Part shown: positions 1 to 5,042 of the stretch, piece by piece | How positions within the stretch are numbered: position 1 is the stretch's first letter | Layout of the letters: every line of letters begins with the position of its first letter | NCBI GenBank assembly: GCA_937902565.1 | Contig: CALFMX010000069.1 | Span: 1 to 5,042, forward strand | DNA length: 5,042 nucleotides | Direction of reading: 5' to 3' | Source of the DNA: an uncultured Spirochaetales bacterium | GTDB lineage: Bacteria > Spirochaetota > Spirochaetia > Sphaerochaetales > Sphaerochaetaceae | Notes under the pieces: generated by a model | Told to the model about the DNA's origin: nothing | Databases searched by the model: none | What the model saw: the letters and a program-made list of their open reading frames with translations, nothing else | Position numbers and translations under genes: made by a program

Positions 1-202
1 TGAAGGAGGAGACGATATCATCGACGAGGGCGGCGATGGTGGGTAGCTCTCGCTCCACGGCGTAGGGGACGGTCTTGTCCTCACCGTTCATGATCGCGAG
101 GATTTCCAGCGTCGTGGCCTCATCAATCTTTGTCGAGCGTTCGTTGCGCTGTTCGGTGGTCATGGTCTCCAGCAGGCTCTCGGTAATCTTCTCTTGGGCC
201 AC
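1..202 (-). CDS. murQ: N-acetylmuramic acid 6-phosphate etherase, N-terminal part (runs off the window)
   Basis: MurQ removes the D-lactyl ether from MurNAc-6-phosphate in the cytoplasm, giving GlcNAc-6-phosphate and D-lactate. Only the first 67 residues are visible, out of about 300 in the family. They carry the characteristic N-terminal block: TEQRNERSTKIDEATTLEIL (residues 16-35), then an INDEDKTVP-like stretch read here as IMNGEDKTVPYAVERELP (about 37-54), and the start of the helix leading to the SIS sugar-isomerase domain. The SIS domain and catalytic glutamate lie outside the window. The start is GTG at 202-200. It is preceded by GGGAGG (214-209) with a 6-nt spacer, and an in-frame TAG seven codons upstream (223-221) excludes a longer form. 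The gene is divergent from anmK, which makes its substrate. Identification rests on remembered family sequence and is strong. Confidence 0.93.
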   Translation of the reverse strand, partial: MAQEKITESLLETMTTEQRNERSTKIDEATTLEILAIMNGEDKTVPYAVERELPTIAALVDDIVSSF

Positions 203-208
203 GAGTTT

Positions 209-214
209 CCTCCC
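209..214 (-). promoter_or_regulatory. Shine-Dalgarno of murQ
   Basis: Read on the minus strand this is GGGAGG, six bases before a GTG codon. It decides the non-ATG start of murQ, because the in-frame stop at 221-223 leaves no upstream alternative. Confidence 0.8.
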
Positions 215-268
215 TTCATCCTATACCTTCTGTTTCACTCTACCATTTGTGTCCAATTTTGTAAAGAA

Positions 269-298
269 ATTATATTTCAGATTTGTTTGCTTTTTGAA
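269..298 (-). promoter_or_regulatory. Probable sigma70 promoter of murQ
   Basis: On the minus strand there is a perfect TATAAT (274-269), preceded with an 18-bp spacer by TTCAAA (298-293, four of six consensus bases). Transcription would start near 262 and give a leader of about 60 nt before the murQ GTG. The -35 hexamer directly abuts that of the opposing anmK promoter. Assigned from sequence match only. Confidence 0.55.
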
Positions 299-300
299 AT
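274..300. promoter_or_regulatory. Dyad between the divergent murQ and anmK promoters, operator candidate
   Basis: Perfect 6-bp arms ATTTCA (274-279) and TGAAAT (295-300) are separated by 15 bp, so the arm centres are 21 bp apart, two helical turns. Outside the arms the symmetry continues imperfectly (ATTAT at 269-273, AATAAT at 298-303). The dyad is centred near 287, covers both -35 elements and touches the murQ -10, so a dimeric regulator bound here could control both directions. MurNAc genes elsewhere are often controlled by RpiR-family MurR, but no regulator gene is in the window. The region is AT-rich, so chance symmetry is possible. Confidence 0.35.
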
Positions 301-315
301 AATGTATCATATACT
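287..315 (+). promoter_or_regulatory. Probable sigma70 promoter of anmK
   Basis: TTGCTT (287-292) and TATACT (310-315) are separated by 17 bp, a good match to the sigma70 consensus. An overlapping alternative is TTGTTT (283-288) and TATCAT (305-310) with 16 bp. The first predicts a start at about 321-323 and so a leader of only about 13 nt, barely including the AAGAGGT ribosome site (322-328). The second gives a slightly longer leader. Confidence 0.55.
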
Positions 316-334
316 GCACTCAAGAGGTCAGCCT

Positions 335-1549
335 ATGTCCAAACCAAGCTATATCCAGGCATATCGCTCGAAGAGGGTACACCATGTCATCGGCTTGATG
401 AGCGGCACATCCCTCGATGGGGTGGACGGGGTGCTGGTCGAGATAACCAGCGACCCTGCAGGCCAGGTCACCGCAATCCGGGTCCTGGACCGGGAGACAC
501 TCGACTACTCCCCTGAGGTGAGAGAGCGGGTGAACGATCTCTGTACCCCCGGCAAGGCGGATATCAGGGATGTGAACGCAGCACACGCCGCTCTTGCCCA
601 TTGGAATGCGGTAGTGGTCAATGAACTCAAGGCCCGCTCCCCATTTCCCATCGATGTGGTCGGCATGCATGGGCAGACCGTCTGGCATGAGCCCACCGGC
701 GTCCCCTTCCCGCTTCCAGGCGGATCGTCCCCGGTCACGGCAACGCTCCAGCTCTCCAATCCCCAGGTCCTCTCATCTCTTACCCTCTTGCCGGTCATCA
801 GTGATTTCCGCAGTGCCGACATGGCCGTAGGCGGCCAGGGGGCCCCGCTGGCTCCCTACATCGACCACCTCCTCTTTGCCCAAGAAGGCATGGGGGTTGC
901 GGTGCAGAACATCGGTGGCATCGGAAACGTCACTGTTCTTGCCAGAGACGGGGGAGCGGATGAGATCTTTGCCTTTGATACCGGACCAGGGAACATGATC
1001 ATCGACGCGGTGGTCGGGTGGGGCAGTGAAGGGAAACTTCGGTACGATGATGAGGGACAGATAGCTGCAGCGGGAGCGGTGGACCGCGCGTTGCTCACCT
1101 CCTTGATGGGCGATCCCTACTTTGCCAAGAGCCCACCCAAGTCCACCGGTCGTGAGGTCTATGGTGAGGCGTTCGTAACTGAGTTTATCCAACGTGCCCT
1201 GGTCAGGGGTCTCTCCTATGCCGACATCGTGGCCACGGCGACCGCCTTCACGGCACGGAGCATCGTCGATGCCTATCGCGATTTCGTCCTGCCGGTCACC
1301 GCCCTCGATCGGGTCGTGGTCTGTGGTGGCGGGGCCCGCAACAAGACGTTGGTGGCGATGATATCAGATGGCCTTGAAGCTGAGGTGGTCACCTCCACCG
1401 AGCTGGGGGTCCTCGATACCGACCGGGAGGCGATGGCCTTTGCCCTCCTGGCCCACGCCTCGATGATGGGCATCCCCTCCAATATACCGAAAGTGACCGG
1501 CGCCTCGCGTGCAGTGGTGCTGGGGACCATAACAATGGAGTACCTCTGA
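335..1549 (+). CDS. anmK: Anhydro-N-acetylmuramic acid kinase
   Basis: AnmK opens the 1,6-anhydro ring of anhydro-MurNAc and phosphorylates it with ATP, giving MurNAc-6-phosphate for MurQ in cytoplasmic murein recycling. The 404-residue protein is slightly longer than E. coli AnmK (369). It shows every family block in order: GLMSGTSLDGVDG at 20-32 (phosphate-binding start of the ASKHA fold), GMHGQTVWHEP at 110-120, DFRSADMAVGGQGAPLAP at 157-174 (holding the aspartate proposed as general base), NIGGIGNVT at 192-200, FDTGPGNMIIDA at 214-225, PPKSTGRE at 267-274, CGGGARN at 330-336 and DREAMAFALLAH at 363-374. No signal peptide or membrane segment is seen. I chose ATG 335 because AAGAGGT (322-328) sits 6 nt upstream and homology begins just after it. 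An in-frame extension to 194 would run through the promoter region and into murQ. The stop TGA shares its last base with the ATG of the next ORF. Confidence 0.96.
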   Translation: MSKPSYIQAYRSKRVHHVIGLMSGTSLDGVDGVLVEITSDPAGQVTAIRVLDRETLDYSPEVRERVNDLCTPGKADIRDVNAAHAALAHWNAVVVNELKARSPFPIDVVGMHGQTVWHEPTGVPFPLPGGSSPVTATLQLSNPQVLSSLTLLPVISDFRSADMAVGGQGAPLAPYIDHLLFAQEGMGVAVQNIGGIGNVTVLARDGGADEIFAFDTGPGNMIIDAVVGWGSEGKLRYDDEGQIAAAGAVDRALLTSLMGDPYFAKSPPKSTGREVYGEAFVTEFIQRALVRGLSYADIVATATAFTARSIVDAYRDFVLPVTALDRVVVCGGGARNKTLVAMISDGLEAEVVTSTELGVLDTDREAMAFALLAHASMMGIPSNIPKVTGASRAVVLGTITMEYL

Positions 1550-1761
1550 TGCTGACCGGAGCGGCGAAGGACTTGACGGCAGTGGCCCGATGTTGTTGCA
1601 TGGAAGAGATGGAACCGAGCTCAATAGACGCAGAAGATACCGCTAGGAAGGCAACCGGCAGACCGATGGACCTCACCCCTTGTTCCAAGGCGGGAAGGCT
1701 TCGGGGATTCGAACAGCGGACAGCCGGTGCCAAGCGCTGCTTGGTCGTCGGGGGAACATGA
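1549..1761 (+). CDS. Uncharacterised 70-residue ORF chained between anmK and the serine hydrolase
   Basis: I do not recognise this product. The ATG overlaps the anmK stop (TGATG at 1547-1551) and the TGA overlaps the ATG of the following gene (ATGA at 1758-1761), so all three frames are linked as in translational coupling. GGAG (1537-1540) lies 8 nt before the ATG. The protein has a CCC run at 15-17 followed by MEEME, further cysteines at 45 and 64, and a basic C-terminal half (about residues 47-63). No signal peptide, transmembrane segment or familiar motif is visible. By hand count 45 of 70 codons end in G or C, and it uses ATA, CGA, AGA and AGG, which looks less biased than the neighbours. 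Alternatively this is a 208-bp non-coding spacer or decayed sequence whose frame happens to stay open. The neat overlaps favour a gene; the composition does not. Confidence 0.35.
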   Translation: MLTGAAKDLTAVARCCCMEEMEPSSIDAEDTARKATGRPMDLTPCSKAGRLRGFEQRTAGAKRCLVVGGT

Positions 1762-2756
1762 ACATAGAATCCATTGTAGAGCGAGCCCTCTGTGATGAGC
1801 TCTTCACTGTATGTGAGATCGGCTACCTCGAGGGCGGCAAGAGGAGCATCCGCCGGTGGGGAGAGCGGAGGGAGAGGCTCTTTGACCTCGCCTCGCTGAC
1901 CAAGCTCTTCACGACTGCCGTCACCCTCTCCCTCATCGACCGGGGAGTTCTCTCCCTCTCCAGTGGTGTCTCATCGCTGCTGCCCATTGCCAGCGGGAGC
2001 CTCAGGAAGCGGCTTGCACCGATCACGGTGAGCCAGCTGTTGACCCACCACTCCACCTTGCCGGCCTGGCATCCCTTCTATGTCCACGCCACGATGGACT
2101 TCTATGCAGCATTGGAAACGGCCCTCACCGCCGAAGGGGCCTCGTCCGGTATGTGTTACTCCGACCTCAACTATATGCTCTTGGCCCAGATCATCGAGGA
2201 GCACACGCACATGAGCCTGGAGAGCGCCATCAAGACCCTGATCATCGAGCCCTTCGGCCTCGATGATACCACCTACCACCCCGACCCCTCCCACTGTGTG
2301 CCGACCGAGTGGGGCAATCGGATCGAACGAAAGATGGTGGAAGAGCGGAACCTCTCCTTTGATGGGTGGAGGGAGGAGGGGCGGGCCATCCAGGGCGAGG
2401 CCGACGATGGCAACGCCTTCTACTACTTCGGGGGCACTGCCGGCCACGCCGGCCTCTTCTCCTCAACTGATGACCTGCTCACCTTCGCCAGCCGCTTTCT
2501 CGATGGCTTCATCAGCGAAACGCTCAAGGAGAGCGTCTTTACCGACTGGGGCGACACCCGGGGCCTCGGCTGCCACTCTGGTGAGCTCTTCCCCTGCAAC
2601 GGCTGGGGCCATACCGGCTTTACCGGCACCTACCTCTACGTCAACCCCACTGACAACCGGGTGCTCACCATCCTGACCAACCGCCTCAATGTCCCCGATC
2701 CACGGAGCATCCATGAGTTCAGGATTGCCATCGCGCGGGCGTGCCTTGCGTGCTGA
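1758..2756 (+). CDS. Serine hydrolase, beta-lactamase / penicillin-binding-protein superfamily (AmlC/YbbE-like)
   Basis: This 332-residue protein has the superfamily's three active-site elements. The SxxK motif is S46-L-T-K49 within FDLASLTKLFTT (nucleophilic serine and lysine base). The second is Y134-S-D-L-N138, in the position of the YxN loop. The third is H285-T-G-F-T-G290 in GWGHTGFTGT, replacing the KTG box. It also has QLLTHHSTLP at 93-102 and GGTAGHAGLFSSTDDLLTFA at 225-244, both typical of PF00144 esterase-like members. There is no signal peptide, so it should act in the cytoplasm. Its exact substrate cannot be read from sequence; an amide or ester on a recycled muropeptide fragment is an inference from the anmK/murQ context and from the similar gene in the Bacillus MurNAc locus. 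ATG 1758 was chosen because it overlaps the previous stop and has GGGGGA (1750-1755) just before it, although the spacing is short. An in-frame TTG at 1680 is possible but would add a tail with no homology. No terminator hairpin follows. Confidence 0.88.
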   Translation: MNIESIVERALCDELFTVCEIGYLEGGKRSIRRWGERRERLFDLASLTKLFTTAVTLSLIDRGVLSLSSGVSSLLPIASGSLRKRLAPITVSQLLTHHSTLPAWHPFYVHATMDFYAALETALTAEGASSGMCYSDLNYMLLAQIIEEHTHMSLESAIKTLIIEPFGLDDTTYHPDPSHCVPTEWGNRIERKMVEERNLSFDGWREEGRAIQGEADDGNAFYYFGGTAGHAGLFSSTDDLLTFASRFLDGFISETLKESVFTDWGDTRGLGCHSGELFPCNGWGHTGFTGTYLYVNPTDNRVLTILTNRLNVPDPRSIHEFRIAIARACLAC

Positions 2757-2762
2757 AGTTGC

Positions 2763-2832
2763 AAAAAGTGGCAAAATAGCATCAAAATACCCTGTAAAAA
2801 ATGTCAAAACTGGGATAATTACCTGGTAAAAA
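2763..2832. other. Phased A-tract stretch, probable intrinsically bent DNA
   Basis: A-runs of four to six bases lie at 2763-2767, 2773-2776, 2784-2787, 2796-2801, 2806-2809 and 2828-2832. The successive centres are about 9.5, 11, 13, 9 and 22.5 bp apart, close to one or two helical turns. All lie on the same strand. Such phasing is known to curve DNA and can act as an upstream promoter element or a nucleoid-protein site. That it does so here is an inference. Confidence 0.45.
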
Positions 2833-2835
2833 TGT
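2788..2835 (+). repeat. Pair of imperfect direct repeats
   Basis: TACCCTGTAAAAAATGT (2788-2804) and TACCTGGTAAAAATGT (2820-2835) share TAC, a CTG core, GTAAAAA and ATGT. They start 32 bp apart, about three helical turns. They could be a pair of protein sites on one face of the DNA, or just repeated A-tract context. Confidence 0.3.
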
Positions 2836-2904
2836 GATAGAATTTCTTTATTATTTTCTAAATAACTAATTATATACGATTTAATACTAAGTAGGCCCCC
2901 ATTG

Positions 2905-2921
2905 TGTCACACAGTGAGACA
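2905..2921. promoter_or_regulatory. 17-bp imperfect palindrome, operator candidate
   Basis: The sequence TGTCACACAGTGAGACA reads as TGTC-n-CAC-n-GTG-n-GACA. Seven base pairs per half are symmetric; the only breaks are positions 5 and 13 and the central base. Length and symmetry fit a dimeric helix-turn-helix repressor site. It lies about 270 bp before the pectinesterase start and directly after the AT-rich stretch, where a promoter would be expected. The regulator is unknown and the site does not match any motif I can name. Confidence 0.4.
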
Positions 2922-3039
2922 TCACTTGATTTGCACGTAGTTCATGTACAATGCCTATCTCTTGTATTCGTTATCGGCACAGAGTGTCCACCAGGCTCCC
3001 GCGGCCGTCCAATAGCGGCAAGTTCCAGACACGAGAAGC

Positions 3040-3060
3040 GGGCACTTGTCCTCAGTACCC
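3040..3060 (+). other. Small leader hairpin
   Basis: GGGCACT (3040-3046) pairs with AGTACCC (3054-3060), apart from one C/A mismatch, over a 7-nt loop. It is the first clear stem of the GC-rich leader before the pectinesterase. Confidence 0.3.
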
Positions 3061-3100
3061 ACCATGTTGAAGTGGATGAGCAGATCGACTACCTGCCGCT

Positions 3101-3135
3101 CTACATGGTGATGTTCCTCTAATCGATCACCGTAG
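3101..3135 (+). other. Leader hairpin upstream of the pectinesterase
   Basis: CTAC (3101-3104) pairs with GTAG (3132-3135), and GGTGAT (3107-3112) with ATCACC (3126-3131). This gives ten base pairs interrupted by a 2-nt bulge (AT, 3105-3106) and closed by a 13-nt loop. No T-run follows, so it does not look like an intrinsic terminator. It stands 17 nt before the SD-pairing hairpin and may fold with it. Confidence 0.4.
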
Positions 3136-3152
3136 CCCCTTGACCAAAACAA

Positions 3153-3188
3153 GGCGCTCCTCCACCCTTGCAGGAGAGGAGGAGTGCC
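3153..3188 (+). promoter_or_regulatory. Hairpin that sequesters the pectinesterase ribosome-binding site
   Basis: GGCGCTCCTCC (3153-3163) pairs over 11 positions, one of them G-U, with GGAGGAGTGCC (3178-3188), enclosing a 14-nt loop. The right arm contains most of the Shine-Dalgarno AGGAGG (3177-3182), which lies 8 nt before ATG 3191. If the RNA folds as drawn, translation is shut off until the stem opens. The loop also carries AGGAG (3172-3176), which can pair with CTCCT (3157-3161) in a shorter, mutually exclusive stem that would free the true SD. Known devices of this shape include riboswitch expression platforms, RNA thermometers and protein-binding leaders; which, if any, applies is not decidable here. 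Confidence 0.5.
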
Positions 3189-3190
3189 CA

Positions 3191-4024
3191 ATGCTCAATC
3201 TTACCGTTGATCCACATGGCGCCGGTGACTACTGCACCATAGGGGAAGCGCTTGAGGCCATCCCCTATGGGTGTGAGGCTACCATAGTGGTGGGTGAGGG
3301 GACCTACAATGAACGCCTCTTCAGCGACAAGCGCTCTCTTGCCATCAGGGGGGAGGGGGAGGTCGTCATCACCGCCTCATCCGGTGGGCGCGATGTCATC
3401 GATGCAAAGAGGAAGCGCGGGACCTTCCGTTCGGCTACCGCCTTCTTCAGTGGAGAGGAGCTGGTTCTGGAGAATCTCACCATCATCAATGGAGCCGATC
3501 CTTCGCAGGGTCAGGCGATCGCCCTCTACCTCGATGTGGCCCGCTGCCACTGCCGCAGTGTGCGGCTCAAATCCCACCAGGATACGCTCTTTGTCGGCCC
3601 GCTTCCACAAGAGGAGCGGGAGGAGGGCGGCTTCTATGGGCCGCGTCACCTCTCTGAGCGCAGAGGGTGTGAGCTCCACTTCCACCAGGGCCTCATAGAG
3701 GGGAGTGTGGACTTTATCTTCGGCAGTGGGGATGCCCGCTTCGTCGAGAGTGAGATCTGCAGTGTTGGGGCGGGGTGGGTGTGCGCCCCCTCGACCGTTG
3801 AGGGCGGGCAGGGCTTCGTCTTTGATAGATGCCGTTTCACCCACGCAGAGGGTGTCGGCCACCATTCGGTCCATCTGATGAGGCCATGGAGACCAGGGGC
3901 GAAGACTACCCTTGAATCGTGTCTCTTCGCCGATCATATAGCCCCGGCGCTCTATGACGACTGGCCCGGCCGCCCCGGGGGTGATGGGACGCTTACCTGC
4001 CTGCGGTGCACCTTCATTGGGTAA
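3191..4024 (+). CDS. Pectinesterase (pectin methylesterase, carbohydrate esterase family 8), cytoplasmic form
   Basis: The enzyme de-esterifies methylated galacturonate chains, releasing methanol. The 277-residue protein shows the parallel beta-helix family motifs. These are DYCTIGEALEAIP at 13-25, GTYNERL at 37-43, GQAIAL at 107-112, SHQDTLFV at 128-135 with the proton donor D131, GSVDFIFGSGDARF at 171-184 with the nucleophile D174, and RPW at 231-233 matching the substrate-binding Arg and Trp. Between the two aspartates is an extra block of about 22 residues (GPLPQEEREEGGFYGPRHLS), which I recall from bacterial PMEs of gut and soil Firmicutes. The N terminus, MLNLTVDPHG, has no signal peptide, so it probably acts on imported methylated oligogalacturonides. 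ATG 3191 has AGGAGG 8 nt upstream; an in-frame start at 3140 would pass through that site. No uronate transporter or lyase is in view. A hairpin follows the stop. Confidence 0.93.
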   Translation: MLNLTVDPHGAGDYCTIGEALEAIPYGCEATIVVGEGTYNERLFSDKRSLAIRGEGEVVITASSGGRDVIDAKRKRGTFRSATAFFSGEELVLENLTIINGADPSQGQAIALYLDVARCHCRSVRLKSHQDTLFVGPLPQEEREEGGFYGPRHLSERRGCELHFHQGLIEGSVDFIFGSGDARFVESEICSVGAGWVCAPSTVEGGQGFVFDRCRFTHAEGVGHHSVHLMRPWRPGAKTTLESCLFADHIAPALYDDWPGRPGGDGTLTCLRCTFIG

Positions 4025-4029
4025 GGGAT

Positions 4030-4052
4030 GGGGCTGCCTGAGAGGCAGCCCC
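4030..4052. terminator. Bidirectional terminator-like hairpin between convergent genes
   Basis: GGGGCTGCCT (4030-4039) pairs perfectly with AGGCAGCCCC (4043-4052) around the loop GAG. It lies 5 bp after the pectinesterase stop and 11 bp from the nucleotidase stop on the other strand. There is no T-run on either side, so classical Rho-independent release is uncertain, but position and stability fit a shared 3' end for both transcripts. Confidence 0.7.
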
Positions 4053-4063
4053 CGTGTGGCTCG

Positions 4064-5042
4064 TTATTTGATAACGCCCTTCTTCTTCAGGTCGTTGATG
4101 TTCAGCGACGAGGCATAGGGCACCTCGAGCTTGCCATCGTTGACCAGCTTGATGACCTCGTTGCGATAGGGGGAGGAGAGGTCGACCCCGACGATCCTCC
4201 AGTTGTTGTCGACCTTCGGCTGGACGACGCCATGCTCCTGGATGTGCTCGACGAGCATATCGCGGATCGAGTTGGGGCTCTCCCACTCCTTGGTCGCGGC
4301 GACGAGCTTCTGTGCCTTCAGTGCCGAGGAGTAGCGGTAGTTGTTCACCGCCAGGAGGAGCTCTTCGGTGTCGCTGAGCGGTTTGCCCTTGTAGATCACG
4401 TTGCGGATCCGCTGGCCCGCCGGCTTTGAAAGGTCGATCTCGTAGTCGACACCGGCGAACATATCATAGAGGTAGCCGGGCTTCTCGGGATTGAAGCTGA
4501 TCGAGATGTCGCCGGGAACCCACTGGTTGTAGCACGCTGCCGACCACTCCATGTACGCCTTCAGCTCTGCGCCGGTGACCTTGACCCGATAGAGGGTGTT
4601 GTCAAACTTGTAGATGCCGAAGATCGTCCCGTAGTTGATATCCCCCGCCTTGATGTCGCTGGTATCGGCAAAGAGGGCGGCAGCCGAGACATCGGCGCCA
4701 CTGTTCTTCAGCTGTACCTCGTTGATCAGGTCCATGACCGCGGTATCGCGCAGCTTCCCCTCCGGAATGCCGCGGATCTCATTGGGCGGCTGGAAGGTGG
4801 CGGCCGCTTGGCCGAAGATCCCTCCGCTACGCTGTCCATCGTCGCCGACCGGGCCTCCGAGGATGTAGTCCCTCGTCTCGGTATGCGCGTCGATGATGAA
4901 GTCGTCCCCCCGGATCAGGTCACTGGGCTCCCAGTCGGCCATATCGACGATGGCGATGGTCCGGTCGACTATCTGCTTGTTGGCATCGAGCGTCAAATCG
5001 ATGCGGATCACCTCACGGCCCAGGTTGCGCGCCCCGCCGATG
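4064..5042 (-). CDS. 5'-nucleotidase / 2',3'-cyclic-nucleotide 2'-phosphodiesterase family protein, C-terminal part (5' end outside the window)
   Basis: Enzymes of this family hydrolyse extracytoplasmic nucleotides to nucleosides and phosphate. The 325 visible residues begin in the last strand of the metallophosphatase domain (IGGARNLGREVIRIDLTLD), after its metal ligands. They then cover a linker and the 5'-nucleotidase C-terminal domain (PF02872). Landmarks in visible numbering: VMDLINEVQLKNSGADVSAA at about 102-121, DINYGTIFGIYKFDNTLYRVKVTGAELK at 124-151, YDMFAGVDYEID at 192-203 (region expected to carry a base-stacking Phe), AVNNYR at 231-236, and a C-terminal extension ending KKKGVIK. 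No LPXTG or transmembrane anchor is seen at the C terminus. The frame is open to the window edge, so the GTG at 5011 is internal and not the start; signal peptide and catalytic centre lie beyond 5042. It converges on the pectinesterase and is unlikely to share a transcript with it. I cannot choose between UshA-like and CpdB-like specificity. Confidence 0.9.
   Translation of the reverse strand, partial: IGGARNLGREVIRIDLTLDANKQIVDRTIAIVDMADWEPSDLIRGDDFIIDAHTETRDYILGGPVGDDGQRSGGIFGQAAATFQPPNEIRGIPEGKLRDTAVMDLINEVQLKNSGADVSAAALFADTSDIKAGDINYGTIFGIYKFDNTLYRVKVTGAELKAYMEWSAACYNQWVPGDISISFNPEKPGYLYDMFAGVDYEIDLSKPAGQRIRNVIYKGKPLSDTEELLLAVNNYRYSSALKAQKLVAATKEWESPNSIRDMLVEHIQEHGVVQPKVDNNWRIVGVDLSSPYRNEVIKLVNDGKLEVPYASSLNINDLKKKGVIK

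Larger units (their letters stand above)
2757..3190. other. 434-bp gene-free region between the serine hydrolase and pectinesterase
   Basis: It has two parts. About 2760-2895 is strongly AT-rich, with A-tracts and no clear terminator. About 2900-3190 is GC-richer, with a dyad and a series of hairpins leading into the pectinesterase. A GTG-started plus frame (72 codons, ending at 3122) and a TTG-started minus frame (78 codons, 3191-2955) are open but have no recognisable motif or good ribosome site, so I leave them uncalled. A promoter for the pectinesterase is expected here. Candidates such as TATATA (2871-2876) or TACGAT (2875-2880) lack a convincing -35 element, so I do not assign one. Confidence 0.6.

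Noticed and set aside
75..302. 75-codon plus-strand frame at the left end
   Set aside because: It is the complement of murQ and its upstream region, with no coding evidence of its own.
773..1192. 139-codon minus-strand open frame inside anmK
   Set aside because: It overlaps the most conserved kinase motifs and has no independent coding signal.
1695..1725. tRNA-like T-loop (GATTCGAAC, a GTTCGAATC on the minus strand)
   Set aside because: The flanking bases do not form a 5-bp T stem, and no anticodon arm or acceptor stem can be built around it.
1971..2447. 158-codon minus-strand open frame inside the serine hydrolase
   Set aside because: It is antisense to conserved catalytic blocks and its glycine/valine-rich product has no domain resemblance.
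2931..2952. Promoter from TTGCAC (2931-2936) and TACAAT (2947-2952)
   Set aside because: The spacer is only 10 bp. Shifting to TTGATT (2927-2932) gives 14 bp, still too short for a normal sigma70 promoter.
2904..3122. 72-codon plus-strand frame starting with GTG in the intergenic region
   Set aside because: Its start lies at the operator-like dyad, there is no Shine-Dalgarno and the product has no recognisable feature.
2955..3191. 78-codon minus-strand frame before the pectinesterase
   Set aside because: It starts with TTG, has no ribosome site and no family resemblance that I can name, and it lies across the structured leader of the opposite gene.
3377..3937. 186-codon minus-strand open frame inside the pectinesterase
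   Set aside because: It is antisense to a well-supported CE8 gene. It has no recognisable motif and results from the scarcity of stops in GC-rich complement.

Overview
The window reads as a moderately GC-rich bacterial chromosome segment, with AT-rich gene-free patches at about 225-315 and 2760-2895. It holds a cell-wall-sugar recycling group on the left and a pectin/nucleotide scavenging pair on the right. The heavy use of C-ending codons (CTC, ATC, TCC), the cytoplasmic recycling set and the pectin gene would fit a free-living or gut-associated fermenter such as a Sphaerochaeta-like spirochaete or a Firmicute relative. That taxon is a guess; nothing in the window fixes it.

Left part (1-2756): the 5' end of murQ (MurNAc-6-phosphate etherase) leaves the window on the minus strand. 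A 132-bp AT-rich gap separates it from the divergently transcribed anmK (anhydro-MurNAc kinase). AnmK makes MurNAc-6-phosphate and MurQ converts it to GlcNAc-6-phosphate and D-lactate, so the two are consecutive steps. The gap holds two plausible sigma70 promoters placed back to back and a dyad between them. Downstream of anmK come a 70-codon ORF, joined at both ends by overlapping stop/start codons, and a signal-less serine hydrolase of the beta-lactamase superfamily. A hydrolase of this type also accompanies murQ in the MurNAc locus of Bacillus (ybbE/amlC).

Middle (2757-3190): 434 bp without a convincing gene. It starts with an AT-rich stretch of roughly helically phased A-tracts, followed by a 17-bp operator-like dyad and a GC-rich leader with several hairpins. 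The last hairpin pairs the Shine-Dalgarno of the next gene.

Right part (3191-5042): a pectinesterase without a signal peptide, on the plus strand, converges on the C-terminal half of a 5'-nucleotidase / 2',3'-cyclic-nucleotide phosphodiesterase family protein on the minus strand. A strong 10-bp hairpin lies between the two stop codons. The points most worth a second look are the RBS-sequestering pectinesterase leader, the chained 70-codon ORF, and the divergent murQ/anmK control region. I found no mobile element, CRISPR array, tRNA or rRNA.
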